64,000 nucleotides of DNA from Vicingaceae bacterium. Its GTDB lineage: Bacteria > Bacteroidota > Bacteroidia > Flavobacteriales_E > Vicingaceae. Location of the stretch: NCBI GenBank assembly GCA_026003395.1, contig BPHE01000002.1, forward strand, positions 1-64,000, given 5' to 3'. This document shows positions 8,443-16,936 of this stretch, in pieces. A model generated the notes under the pieces. It did not search any database. It was given only the letters and a program-made list of their open reading frames with translations, and was not told the origin of the DNA. The number at the start of each line of letters is the position of its first letter. Within the stretch, counting starts at the first letter, position 1. Position numbers and translations under genes: made by a program.

Positions 8443-8937
8443 ATGCCTACTAAAATCAGATTGCAAAGACATGGTAAAAAGGGCTACCCTTTTTATCATA
8501 TTGTAGTAGCGGACAGTCGTGCCCCACGGGATGGGAAGTTTATTGAAAAATTAGGCATCTACAATCCCAACACGAATCCTGCTACCATTGAGATTGACTT
8601 TGAAAGAACGCTATGGTGGTATAGCAATGGTGCACAACCCACCGACACAGCAAGAGCCATTTTGTCGTACAAAGGTGTTCTTTATCGTCATCATCTTAAC
8701 AAAGGCGTGAAAAAAGGCGCCCTAACACAAGAAGAAGCCGATAAAAAGTTTGAAGCTTGGTTGAAACAAAAAGAAGAAAAAATTAATCAAAAACGCGATC
8801 GCCTGGCACAAAAAGCTGCCCAACAAAAAGAAGCTGCTTTGAAAGCAGAAAAAGAATATGCAAAAAACCGCGAAAAACAAGCTGCGGAACAAAACCAGCC
8901 ACAAACAGCAGAATCCGGTGAAGAACAAGCCGGGTAA
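8443..8937 (+). CDS. rpsP: 30S ribosomal protein bS16, copy B
   Basis: Identical in protein sequence to copy A at 5723-6217. This copy heads the complete rpsP-rimM-trmN6 operon and is the likelier ancestral unit, since all three genes are whole. The 5' leader differs by two bases from copy A. Two rpsP copies in one genome are unusual, so an expanded tandem repeat or an assembly duplication should both be considered. Confidence 0.95.
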   Translation: MPTKIRLQRHGKKGYPFYHIVVADSRAPRDGKFIEKLGIYNPNTNPATIEIDFERTLWWYSNGAQPTDTARAILSYKGVLYRHHLNKGVKKGALTQEEADKKFEAWLKQKEEKINQKRDRLAQKAAQQKEAALKAEKEYAKNREKQAAEQNQPQTAESGEEQAG

Positions 8938-8970
8938 CATTCTGTATGCTGTTCATAGTGGATATTCATT

Positions 8971-9510
8971 ATGAATATTCAAGAATGTTTTGAATTGGGA
9001 TATATTACTCGCCCTTTAGGATTAAAGGGCGAGTTTCTTATTAAACTTGACACCGACCATCCCGGAAACTATTACAATTTAGAATATGCTTTCTTTCAGA
9101 TGAATCCGGGGGATGAAGAGCTGGTACCTTTTTTCTTCGAGCGTTGCAGTGCCCATAAAACCCACCTCATCAGAGTTTCTTGTGAAGGAATCAATTCTAT
9201 CGAAGATGCAGAAAAATTCAGGGGAAAAAAAGTTTTTCTCCCAATCAGCATGTTACCTAAAAAAAAAGACAAGGATTTTTATTTTCACGAAGTTATTGGG
9301 TTTACATTGCACGACCGCAACCATGGTGAAATTGGCAAAGTTCTGGACATTCTGGAACAACCGGCACACGCCATATTTGTCACACAAAAAAATCAAAAAG
9401 AAATTCTGATTCCCATTCAAGATCATGTGATAATTTCGGTCGACCGTCAAAAAAAGATAATCTTTCTCGATTGCCCTGAAGGGCTCATTGATTTATATCT
9501 AAATGCCTGA
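8971..9510 (+). CDS. rimM: Ribosome maturation factor RimM, copy B
   Basis: Identical to copy A at 6251-6790: RimM N-domain followed by PRC-barrel. The stop overlaps the trmN6 start by 8 bases (ATG at 9503), indicating coupled translation with an intact methyltransferase. Confidence 0.95.
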   Translation: MNIQECFELGYITRPLGLKGEFLIKLDTDHPGNYYNLEYAFFQMNPGDEELVPFFFERCSAHKTHLIRVSCEGINSIEDAEKFRGKKVFLPISMLPKKKDKDFYFHEVIGFTLHDRNHGEIGKVLDILEQPAHAIFVTQKNQKEILIPIQDHVIISVDRQKKIIFLDCPEGLIDLYLNA

Positions 9511-10204
9511 AAAAGATATATTTCGGCTGAAACAATTTTCGGTAAGCCACAGCCGGAGTTTGCAAAAAGTTACAACCGACAGCATCATCCTGGGATCGCT
9601 GATTATACCGTTTCACCGGACCGGCTATTGGTTGGACATCGGTGCCGGTTGTGGCATTCTATCCCTTATGGCGGCTCAAAAAAACCCTTCTGCCATCATA
9701 CAAGCCATCGAACCTGATGAAAATTCTTATTTGGAATGCGAACAGAATTTTATGCGATCTCCATGGTCAGAGCGTTTGGTAGCCTATCAAACAGCACTTC
9801 AAAATTTTAAACCTAACATCAGATATGATGGGATTGTCTGCAATCCCCCCTATTTTCATAATGGTTTGCTTTCGAAAAAAGCACCCGACAAAAATTCTGC
9901 AAGACATCAACTTCAATTGACTTTTGAAGAAGTGTTGCAGTTTGCCGTCAATCATTTACATCCCCAAGGTTCATTATGGACAATCTATCCGATAGATTTT
10001 CCTGTATTTCCCAATATCTATAAATGCCGCTTGTATAAAATCGTGTATAAACCCAACAATGACAAAACACGTTTTGTAACACAATGGAAAAAACAATTGC
10101 AAGGAAAACCAAACTTTTCAATTATTCATGTTTTTGACGAACAAAATAAATATACCGAAGAATATCTGAACATTACCGGGGATTTCCTAATGTTAAATAA
10201 TTAA
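9503..10204 (+). CDS. trmN6: tRNA1(Val) adenine-37 N6-methyltransferase
   Basis: Class I SAM-dependent methyltransferase of 233 residues, modifying A37 of tRNA-Val (YfiC/TrmN6 family). The SAM motif is WLDIGAGCGILSLMA near residue 43. The catalytic NPPYF of N6-adenine methyltransferases is near residue 113. The N-terminal FRLKQFSVSHSRSLQKVTTDSI region matches the family. It is the last gene of the rpsP-rimM-trmN6 operon. It survives whole even though a fragment of its 5' end (6783) and one of its 3' end (12408) sit on either side; the last 505 bases lie inside the 743-bp repeat. Confidence 0.92.
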   Translation: MPEKDIFRLKQFSVSHSRSLQKVTTDSIILGSLIIPFHRTGYWLDIGAGCGILSLMAAQKNPSAIIQAIEPDENSYLECEQNFMRSPWSERLVAYQTALQNFKPNIRYDGIVCNPPYFHNGLLSKKAPDKNSARHQLQLTFEEVLQFAVNHLHPQGSLWTIYPIDFPVFPNIYKCRLYKIVYKPNNDKTRFVTQWKKQLQGKPNFSIIHVFDEQNKYTEEYLNITGDFLMLNN

Positions 10205-10442
10205 ACTTCTGCATTCTAAACAAATCAAATATTGATTATTATTGCGAAAATAAATAATGAATGTTGACAGCACTTGTCATATTAATGATTTTGTTTTGTT
10301 TGTTTATCATTGAAGCATTCCCGCCTTTTCTGACTGCTGTCATCGGCATGGTTTTATTTGCTTTATTTGGATATGTGAGCGTGGATGATGCAATGGCCGG
10401 TTTTGGCAATAGCGGTTTGATAACCATTGTATTAATGTTTGT
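9700..10442. repeat. 743-bp direct repeat flanking IS1634 element, left copy
   Basis: Runs from within trmN6 to within the permease gene and ends at the first base of the IS1634-type element. It is repeated at 12408-13150 with no difference that I can see. Confidence 0.95.
10261..10442 (+). pseudogene. SLC13 permease 5' fragment
   Basis: The first 60 codons are identical to the complete permease at 12969 and end at VLMFV where the IS begins; the frame then runs to a stop at 10491 in the IS. It encodes about one and a half membrane segments only and is not functional. Confidence 0.92.
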
Positions 10443-12407
10443 CTTGACTTTGACACTTTCAGATGGTTTTTTAAACCGTTCAATTTCTTAATTCCTTGAT
10501 TTTTTGGCGTTTTAAGTTTTTATTAATTCCTTTTTCAAATTATTTGTAGTGCGAATTATGTTAAAAAATATTAAAAATAATTTTTAACAATTAATTGTTA
10601 TACAAAACTTAAAAAATTTTTATCATCTTTGTAAATAAAATAACTTAGTCCGAAACAATTATGGCATTCTTCAAGTTCGATAAAAAACCCCAAGGCACTT
10701 ACATCCGTATCGTTGAAAGCTATCGCCCCAACAAAAACTCTACACCTCGACACAAAACCCTTCTTACACTTGGCAAAGTAGAGGACATTGATGTCCAAAA
10801 ATTTGTTGCCCTCATCGCCCGCATCTGCCAAATCAAAGGCATTCCAATGCCTGCCGAACTTGAAAACGTCTCTATTCATCACATCCAAGAGACAGCACGG
10901 CTTCAATACGGCATCATCGCCATTATTCGCTGTCTGTTCAAAGTTTTTCAATTAGATAAATTTCTCGCTTCTATCCAAACATCTTCTAAAACACAATTCT
11001 CTATTACTGACATTTTGGAACTGATGGTAGCCGACCGCATGCTGATGCCCTGCAGCAAATTGGCTTCATATCATCGTCAAACCGAGTATTTACAACACAT
11101 TCCGCATACTCAAAAACAAACACACGCCTTACAACATTTTTACAGGACATTGGATGTCTTGGCAGACAATGAAGAGTCGTTGAAAGAGCATTTGTTTAAG
11201 GTGCAAAGAAACTTATTCAGCGACGAATTGGAAGTGGTGTTTTATGATGTAACGACCTTGTATTTTGAGAGCGAGCAAGAAGACGAACTTCGCAAGAAGG
11301 GGTATAGCAAGGATCATCGTCCGCACAAAACGCAAATTGTATTGGGCGTGTTGGTGGATGGTTTGCGGAATCCTTTAACATATCACATTTATGAAGGCAA
11401 TCAATTTGAAGGACACACGATGGAGAAGGCAATAGAAGATATGAAAAACAAGTATGGCGTGAGCCGGATGGTAGTAGTGGCAGACAGCGGAATGATGAGC
11501 AAGCAGAATATTGAGATGTTGAAAAAATTTGAAGGTGTGGAATACATCATTGGTGAGCCGCTCAAACGCTTGACGGAAAAAGTGGTTGAAAAGCTAATAG
11601 AAAGCCATCAAGAAGATTACAAAGCGTTGGAAATAAAAGAGAAAAGAGAGGATGGAGAAATTGAAGAAAAGGTGTTGTGGAAAGAAATAGAAGAAGGCGG
11701 CAAGCGAATCATAGCGACATACAGCGAGCGTCGTGCGGCACGAGACAAAAAGAAACGGGAAGAAGAGATGAGAGAAGCACAGGCATTGGTAGAAAACATT
11801 GCCCAATTAAAACAAAAAATGAAGCGGGGCAAAGGATTGAAATGGATAAAGTCAGAAGGCAGCGAAGAGATAAATTATGCGATAGATAAAGAGAAAGCAG
11901 AAAAGATGGCCAGGTATGACGGATGGAAAGCAATAGCCACGAACAGCGAAATACCTGCGGAAGAAGCGATAAAGCGATATCATGAATTATTTGAAGTGGA
12001 GCATTTTTTCAGGGCGATGAAGAGCGAGATGATGATACGCCCGATATATCATTGGACGCCGAAGAGAATAAGAGGTCATGTAGCGATGTGTTTTGTGAGT
12101 TATTTATTTTTGAATTACATCAGGATAAAGACAGGCGAGAGTTACGGAGCGATAAAAGAAGGGATAAGGAGCATGGAAGTATCAGAGATAAAAGATAAGA
12201 AAAACGGAGGGATGTATTACTTGAAAGGGAATATCAACGATACAGGCAAAAAAATACTGAAAACACTTGGAATAAAAGAGATAGAGAAAGATGTTATTGA
12301 GATAAAAGAGATGGAAAAATACATACAGGAATAGAAATGTAGTGCACAGCAAAAAATAATGATTGCTGATTATCAATTACTTAACATTAGAAAGTGTCAA
12401 AGTCAAG
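10443..12407 (+). mobile_element. IS1634-family element with giant target duplication
   Basis: A 1965-bp element with perfect 18-bp inverted ends CTTGACTTTGACACTTTC (10443-10460) and its complement (12390-12407). It is flanked directly by two 743-bp copies of host DNA. IS1634 of Mycoplasma mycoides is known for long, variable direct repeats at its insertion sites, and this arrangement is of the same kind. About 200 bases between the left end and the transposase ATG hold no gene. Confidence 0.93.
10661..12334 (+). CDS. IS1634-family transposase
   Basis: A 557-residue DDE transposase. The N-terminus (FKFDKKPQGTYIRIVESYR) is typical of the family. Core residues are VVFYDVTTLYFES (Asp196), VVVADSGMMS (Asp275) and YHELFEVEHFFRAMK, where the usual YREK Arg is replaced by Leu as is normal in IS1634 members, followed by RPIYHWTPKRIRGHVAMCF. 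A long charged insertion lies between the second Asp and the Glu (about residues 310-410). The frame is intact and both IS ends are perfect, so the element should be active and the insertion recent. Confidence 0.92.
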   Translation: MAFFKFDKKPQGTYIRIVESYRPNKNSTPRHKTLLTLGKVEDIDVQKFVALIARICQIKGIPMPAELENVSIHHIQETARLQYGIIAIIRCLFKVFQLDKFLASIQTSSKTQFSITDILELMVADRMLMPCSKLASYHRQTEYLQHIPHTQKQTHALQHFYRTLDVLADNEESLKEHLFKVQRNLFSDELEVVFYDVTTLYFESEQEDELRKKGYSKDHRPHKTQIVLGVLVDGLRNPLTYHIYEGNQFEGHTMEKAIEDMKNKYGVSRMVVVADSGMMSKQNIEMLKKFEGVEYIIGEPLKRLTEKVVEKLIESHQEDYKALEIKEKREDGEIEEKVLWKEIEEGGKRIIATYSERRAARDKKKREEEMREAQALVENIAQLKQKMKRGKGLKWIKSEGSEEINYAIDKEKAEKMARYDGWKAIATNSEIPAEEAIKRYHELFEVEHFFRAMKSEMMIRPIYHWTPKRIRGHVAMCFVSYLFLNYIRIKTGESYGAIKEGIRSMEVSEIKDKKNGGMYYLKGNINDTGKKILKTLGIKEIEKDVIEIKEMEKYIQE

Positions 12408-12912
12408 ACAAGCCATCGAACCTGATGAAAATTCTTATTTGGAATGCGAACAGAATTTTATGCGATCTCCATGGTCAGAGCGTTTGGTAGCCTATCAAAC
12501 AGCACTTCAAAATTTTAAACCTAACATCAGATATGATGGGATTGTCTGCAATCCCCCCTATTTTCATAATGGTTTGCTTTCGAAAAAAGCACCCGACAAA
12601 AATTCTGCAAGACATCAACTTCAATTGACTTTTGAAGAAGTGTTGCAGTTTGCCGTCAATCATTTACATCCCCAAGGTTCATTATGGACAATCTATCCGA
12701 TAGATTTTCCTGTATTTCCCAATATCTATAAATGCCGCTTGTATAAAATCGTGTATAAACCCAACAATGACAAAACACGTTTTGTAACACAATGGAAAAA
12801 ACAATTGCAAGGAAAACCAAACTTTTCAATTATTCATGTTTTTGACGAACAAAATAAATATACCGAAGAATATCTGAACATTACCGGGGATTTCCTAATG
12901 TTAAATAATTAA
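12408..12912 (+). pseudogene. trmN6: trmN6 3' fragment
   Basis: Repeats the last 168 codons of trmN6 from within the AIEPDENS stretch, including NPPYF, but lacks the SAM-binding glycine motif. An accidental ATG at 12394 in the IS end opens a frame (MSKSRQAIEP), so a short IS-fused polypeptide could be translated but should have no methyltransferase activity. Confidence 0.9.
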
Positions 12913-13150
12913 ACTTCTGCATTCTAAACAAATCAAATATTGATTATTATTGCGAAAATAAATAATGAATGTTGACAGCACTTGTCATATTAATGATTTT
13001 GTTTTGTTTGTTTATCATTGAAGCATTCCCGCCTTTTCTGACTGCTGTCATCGGCATGGTTTTATTTGCTTTATTTGGATATGTGAGCGTGGATGATGCA
13101 ATGGCCGGTTTTGGCAATAGCGGTTTGATAACCATTGTATTAATGTTTGT
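12408..13150. repeat. 743-bp direct repeat flanking IS1634 element, right copy
   Basis: Second copy of 9700-10442, beginning at the base after the right inverted end of the IS. Sequence unique to the permease gene continues from 13151. Confidence 0.95.
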
Positions 13151-14753
13151 GATCAGTCAGGCATTTTTACAAACAGGTGCTTTACAATTTCTGACTACAA
13201 AATATTATCAACATTTCAAAAAAAATTTTTATTTTTCTTTTTGGATATTTATGAGTTTCATCGGTATCATTTCTGCCTTCATGAATAATACGCCCATTGT
13301 AGCCATGTTTATACCTGTAATTTATCAACTATCTCAAATGTCGGGAATACCGGCAACCAAAATGTTGATTCCTCTCTCATTCGTTACGATTATGGGCGGC
13401 ATGAATACCATTCTTGGCACCTCTACTAACCTTATTGTGAATGAAATCATTGCCGAACATCAACTTAAACCTTTCGGTATATTTGATTTTACATTACCGG
13501 CATTTATCATGATGATTTTCGGACTATTTTTTATCATTTATTTTGGAACACGCTTATTGCCAAACCGCAACAACAACGAAAACAAAAAAGATATTTACAA
13601 CCTCGAGCAATACATTGCAGAAATTAAAATTAGCGACGATCAATATCTTGCCGGTCAACGAATCATGGATTCCGATCTGGTAAAATCTTTCGAAATGGAA
13701 ATTATTCAACTCAAAAGAGACAATACCGTCATTAACATTCCTCCGGGTGATTTTATCTTGCAAAAAGGGGATGTTTTGCGTGTAAAATGCAACATCAATA
13801 AAATCAAAGACCTAAAAGATAAAGTTACTATCATCAAAAACGATAACATTCAATGGGTAGAAAATCCTGCCAACGAAAAGTCAAATATGCTGGTAGAATT
13901 TATCATTACTGCAGATTCAGATCTTGAAAACAAAACACTAAAAGACAGCGATTTTCGACACAGTTTCCGGGCTATCCCCATAGCCATCAGACAGCGGAAA
14001 GGTATCTTGAACGAAGGTATCTATCATACACCTCTAAAAGCCGGTGATGTTATTCTGGCCGAAATAAAACCACATTATCTTAAAGAGTTGCAAAAACTCG
14101 AACAAAAAGGAAAACTTCCTTTTATCATCAAAAGCAGCATCGAAAGAACCGACTTTCAAAAACAAAAGTTTTTTTTGTTGCTGGGTATGTTCATTATCGT
14201 TTTACTTCTTGCTACATTAAAATTTGTTCCGTTGATCGTAGGTCTGTTTGCTTTGCTACCGTTCATTTATTTTTCAAAAATCATGAACGAAAAAGATATG
14301 ATTAAATCAGTAAATTGGTCTTTGTATTTGATGATAGGTGCATTGTTTTCCTGGGGTAAAGCAATGGAAAATGCCGGTATTACTGATACATTCTCGCATT
14401 TCATTAACAATATTTCCATTTTAAATAATTCCCCAATGGCTGTAATGGCTGTTTTGTTCCTTACTTCGATGATTCTGACAGAATTTATTACCAACAATGC
14501 CGTTGCCATATTAATGACTCCCGTGGCCATAGGAATAGCAAATAACATGGGATTAAATTACCAACCATTTGTGCTGGCTGTTTTGTTTGCTTCATCATGC
14601 AGTTTTTTGACTCCTATTGGATATCAAACCAACACCATGGTTTATATGGCCGGGAACTATAAATTTATAGATTTCGTAAAGGTAGGTTTTATACTCTCTT
14701 TGATTTATTTTATCTTGACTTTGACTTTAATTCCTCTTTTCTTTCCTTTTTAA
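12969..14753 (+). CDS. SLC13-family permease with RCK_C (TrkA-C) domains
   Basis: A 594-residue inner-membrane transporter of the divalent anion:Na+ symporter/CitT-like (SLC13) type. The N-terminal membrane block spans about residues 1-190 and includes the hairpin motifs SFIGIISAFMNNTPIVAMF and GGMNTILGTSTNLIV. The soluble middle (about 210-385) holds two TrkA-C-like regulatory domains. A second membrane block follows, with the matching motif FITNNAVAILMTPVAIG and SSCSFLTPIGYQTNTMVY. The substrate cannot be set from sequence; sulfate and dicarboxylates are the usual ones. The complete gene depends on the right 743-bp repeat for its 5' end. Confidence 0.9.
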   Translation: MLTALVILMILFCLFIIEAFPPFLTAVIGMVLFALFGYVSVDDAMAGFGNSGLITIVLMFVISQAFLQTGALQFLTTKYYQHFKKNFYFSFWIFMSFIGIISAFMNNTPIVAMFIPVIYQLSQMSGIPATKMLIPLSFVTIMGGMNTILGTSTNLIVNEIIAEHQLKPFGIFDFTLPAFIMMIFGLFFIIYFGTRLLPNRNNNENKKDIYNLEQYIAEIKISDDQYLAGQRIMDSDLVKSFEMEIIQLKRDNTVINIPPGDFILQKGDVLRVKCNINKIKDLKDKVTIIKNDNIQWVENPANEKSNMLVEFIITADSDLENKTLKDSDFRHSFRAIPIAIRQRKGILNEGIYHTPLKAGDVILAEIKPHYLKELQKLEQKGKLPFIIKSSIERTDFQKQKFFLLLGMFIIVLLLATLKFVPLIVGLFALLPFIYFSKIMNEKDMIKSVNWSLYLMIGALFSWGKAMENAGITDTFSHFINNISILNNSPMAVMAVLFLTSMILTEFITNNAVAILMTPVAIGIANNMGLNYQPFVLAVLFASSCSFLTPIGYQTNTMVYMAGNYKFIDFVKVGFILSLIYFILTLTLIPLFFPF

Positions 14754-14866
14754 CAAAGTCAATAGGAATTTAATTTAAAAAATATTGTTCTAATCCCCCG
14801 AAATATTTCAAAGGTAAAAACAGAATAAACCGTCAAGATATACATCTACATCCCACTTGCAATAGA

Positions 14867-16936
14867 TCAAAATTTGACAATGAACTTCACAAATTGATAT
14901 GGTGAATATTTGTCTGTATTCTCCGGATCATTTTCATACGATGGACCTTGCACTAAAAATTTTTCTTCAGCAATACTAAATTTTTCAACCGATATGCCCA
15001 ATTTTTTACAATTATCCATAAAAACTTTTTTTGCATCTTCAAGACGTTTTTTGGCAAGCTCTTCATTACTTTTGAATGTAGATGTGGGTACTTTAGAAGC
15101 ACTTGCAATGATTGCCACTTCAATGCCTTTATAAGCTTCAACCGATTTTTTTACCTTTTGCATAAATTGTTGAAATGCTTCGTTGGTATCTGATATTTTC
15201 GTATTGTTATAATCAAAATTAAACACAAATTCTATATGTTGTTTTTGTTGATTTTGGATACCGGCAGGAAGTGGCAAAATTGTATCAATAGAAATGATGA
15301 GTAGCAAATCATTTGTTCCGGATTGCAAACGGTTCAGATCATCACGATAAACCCATGTTTCGGTGTAATTGAGAGCCCCTCTGTATCTAATTCCTTCTTG
15401 CAATGTATCTATTGTCATCTCGAAGCCAATAGTATACTTCATGTTTTCACATATATTATTGGGCAATAAAAAAGTGTCTTTTAATTCACCCACTGACCAA
15501 ATTAATTTTTGAGCAGACGATATGGCAATGGTATCGCCTTCATACATTTTTCTATTGTTGATTTTTAGGTCTGCATTTCCGGTTGCAATTTTGCTGATGG
15601 CCAAAATGTTTTCATTTGCAGGTTTACAACCATAATTCCCTTCGTAAATATCCATTCCGCCTAAACCTCCCGGTCGATTGGACGAGAAAAAGAAATGATC
15701 TGTACTGCCATCAAAAGGTTGATAAAAAATGTCATGCCCTATGGAGTTTACAGGACGTGGCAGTTGAACTGGTTGAGCCCATGATCCGTCGGGATTTTGA
15801 TGGGTTTTAAAAATATCGTATCCTCCAATACTTCCATGGGCTTTTGAAGAAAAATACAATTCGCCTCGAGGCGTCATGTAAGGTGCATCTTCATCCTCGG
15901 GTGTATTAATTGAAGGGCCTAAATTTACAGGTACGGCCCATTTTCCGTTTTGATAAACCGTGTAATAAATATCTTTATTTCCAATTCCATCTTTTCTCAC
16001 CGATACAAAATAAAGCGTGTCATTGTTGAGAGAAAAAAAGCCACTGGGAGTATTCTCTAAACTTTTATTGATTTGTCGTGGAAATTTAACCGGTTTTGTC
16101 CAGGAATCTCCATTTTTTTCAGAATACCAAAGTTTATTTTTTCTGTAAATGATCATTTTATTTTTTTGATGATTGTAAGTAACCGTGGCATCATGGCTTC
16201 TTTTGTTGGCAGGTATATAAATTAATTTTGAATCTTTGGATGAAATTGGTTCCAACTGCCACTGCCCCAAAAGATTTTTTTTGATGGCATAGATATCTTC
16301 ATAATAATTTCCGTCAAACCAATATCTACGTTTCGTTAAATCAGATTTTCTTCTGGTTGTAAAAAGGATATTTGTAGAATCAAAAATTATGGGTGAATAT
16401 TCATGACTTGGACTATTGATAGGAGCAGGCAAATCTGTTATCCAATATTTCCCGTTTAAGGAAGATTTTTTAAAATTTTCAATATAAGTAAGATAACTTT
16501 CTATGTTTTGTTGTATTTCCTCAGTAAATGAATTTTCTATAAGTGATTTTTGAAATTCTTTAAAATTTTCTTCGGCCTCATCCATGCGTAGTATATAAAA
16601 TGCAGCCAGCGCTTTGTAATATTTCACATGTGGTAGTGTTTTTTTTGCCTTGTTTTCATATTTTTCAATATAAAAATAGGCACTGTCTTGTTTGTATGAT
16701 CCGAAAAGGTAACAAAGTCCGGTCTCAAGATACACAAGGGGTTTTGTGGAATCTGAATTCAAAAAGGCATGAAAATATGGTATAGCTTGATAATATCGTT
16801 CTTGTGTAAATAATCTTCTCCCTATTTTTAATTTCTTTTTTGGCGACTGGGCAAAAAAAGGATAAAAATGAAAGGATATGAGTATGAGTAAAAGAGATCT
16901 AATAAACTTGTATCTTGACATATTGATATTTTTCAT
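14867..16936 (-). CDS. PorE-like TPR/PD40/OmpA-type envelope protein
   Basis: About 689 residues from the ATG at 16936 (or 684 from 16921). Domains in order: signal peptide (SLLLILISFHFYPFFAQ), TPR-like helices (about 30-150), a beta-propeller of PD40/WD40-like repeats (about 165-440; NTPSGFFSLNNDTLYFVSVR, GGYDIFKTHQ, GGLGGMDIYEGNYG), a beta-sandwich stretch and a divergent OmpA-like C-terminus. This architecture is that of PorE and related T9SS/gliding-associated periplasmic proteins of Bacteroidota. It overlaps the upstream paralogue at 16899 by about 38 bases, so the two form an operon. The role in T9SS is inferred. Confidence 0.8.
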   Translation of the reverse strand: MKNINMSRYKFIRSLLLILISFHFYPFFAQSPKKKLKIGRRLFTQERYYQAIPYFHAFLNSDSTKPLVYLETGLCYLFGSYKQDSAYFYIEKYENKAKKTLPHVKYYKALAAFYILRMDEAEENFKEFQKSLIENSFTEEIQQNIESYLTYIENFKKSSLNGKYWITDLPAPINSPSHEYSPIIFDSTNILFTTRRKSDLTKRRYWFDGNYYEDIYAIKKNLLGQWQLEPISSKDSKLIYIPANKRSHDATVTYNHQKNKMIIYRKNKLWYSEKNGDSWTKPVKFPRQINKSLENTPSGFFSLNNDTLYFVSVRKDGIGNKDIYYTVYQNGKWAVPVNLGPSINTPEDEDAPYMTPRGELYFSSKAHGSIGGYDIFKTHQNPDGSWAQPVQLPRPVNSIGHDIFYQPFDGSTDHFFFSSNRPGGLGGMDIYEGNYGCKPANENILAISKIATGNADLKINNRKMYEGDTIAISSAQKLIWSVGELKDTFLLPNNICENMKYTIGFEMTIDTLQEGIRYRGALNYTETWVYRDDLNRLQSGTNDLLLIISIDTILPLPAGIQNQQKQHIEFVFNFDYNNTKISDTNEAFQQFMQKVKKSVEAYKGIEVAIIASASKVPTSTFKSNEELAKKRLEDAKKVFMDNCKKLGISVEKFSIAEEKFLVQGPSYENDPENTDKYSPYQFVKFIVKF

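Larger units (their letters stand above)
8335..9637. repeat. Tandem duplication rpsP-rimM-trmN6', right copy
   Basis: Counterpart of 5613-6917, 1303 bases against 1305. It begins at the right end of IS4 copy B. Here trmN6 continues past the duplication end into an intact gene. Confidence 0.95.
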
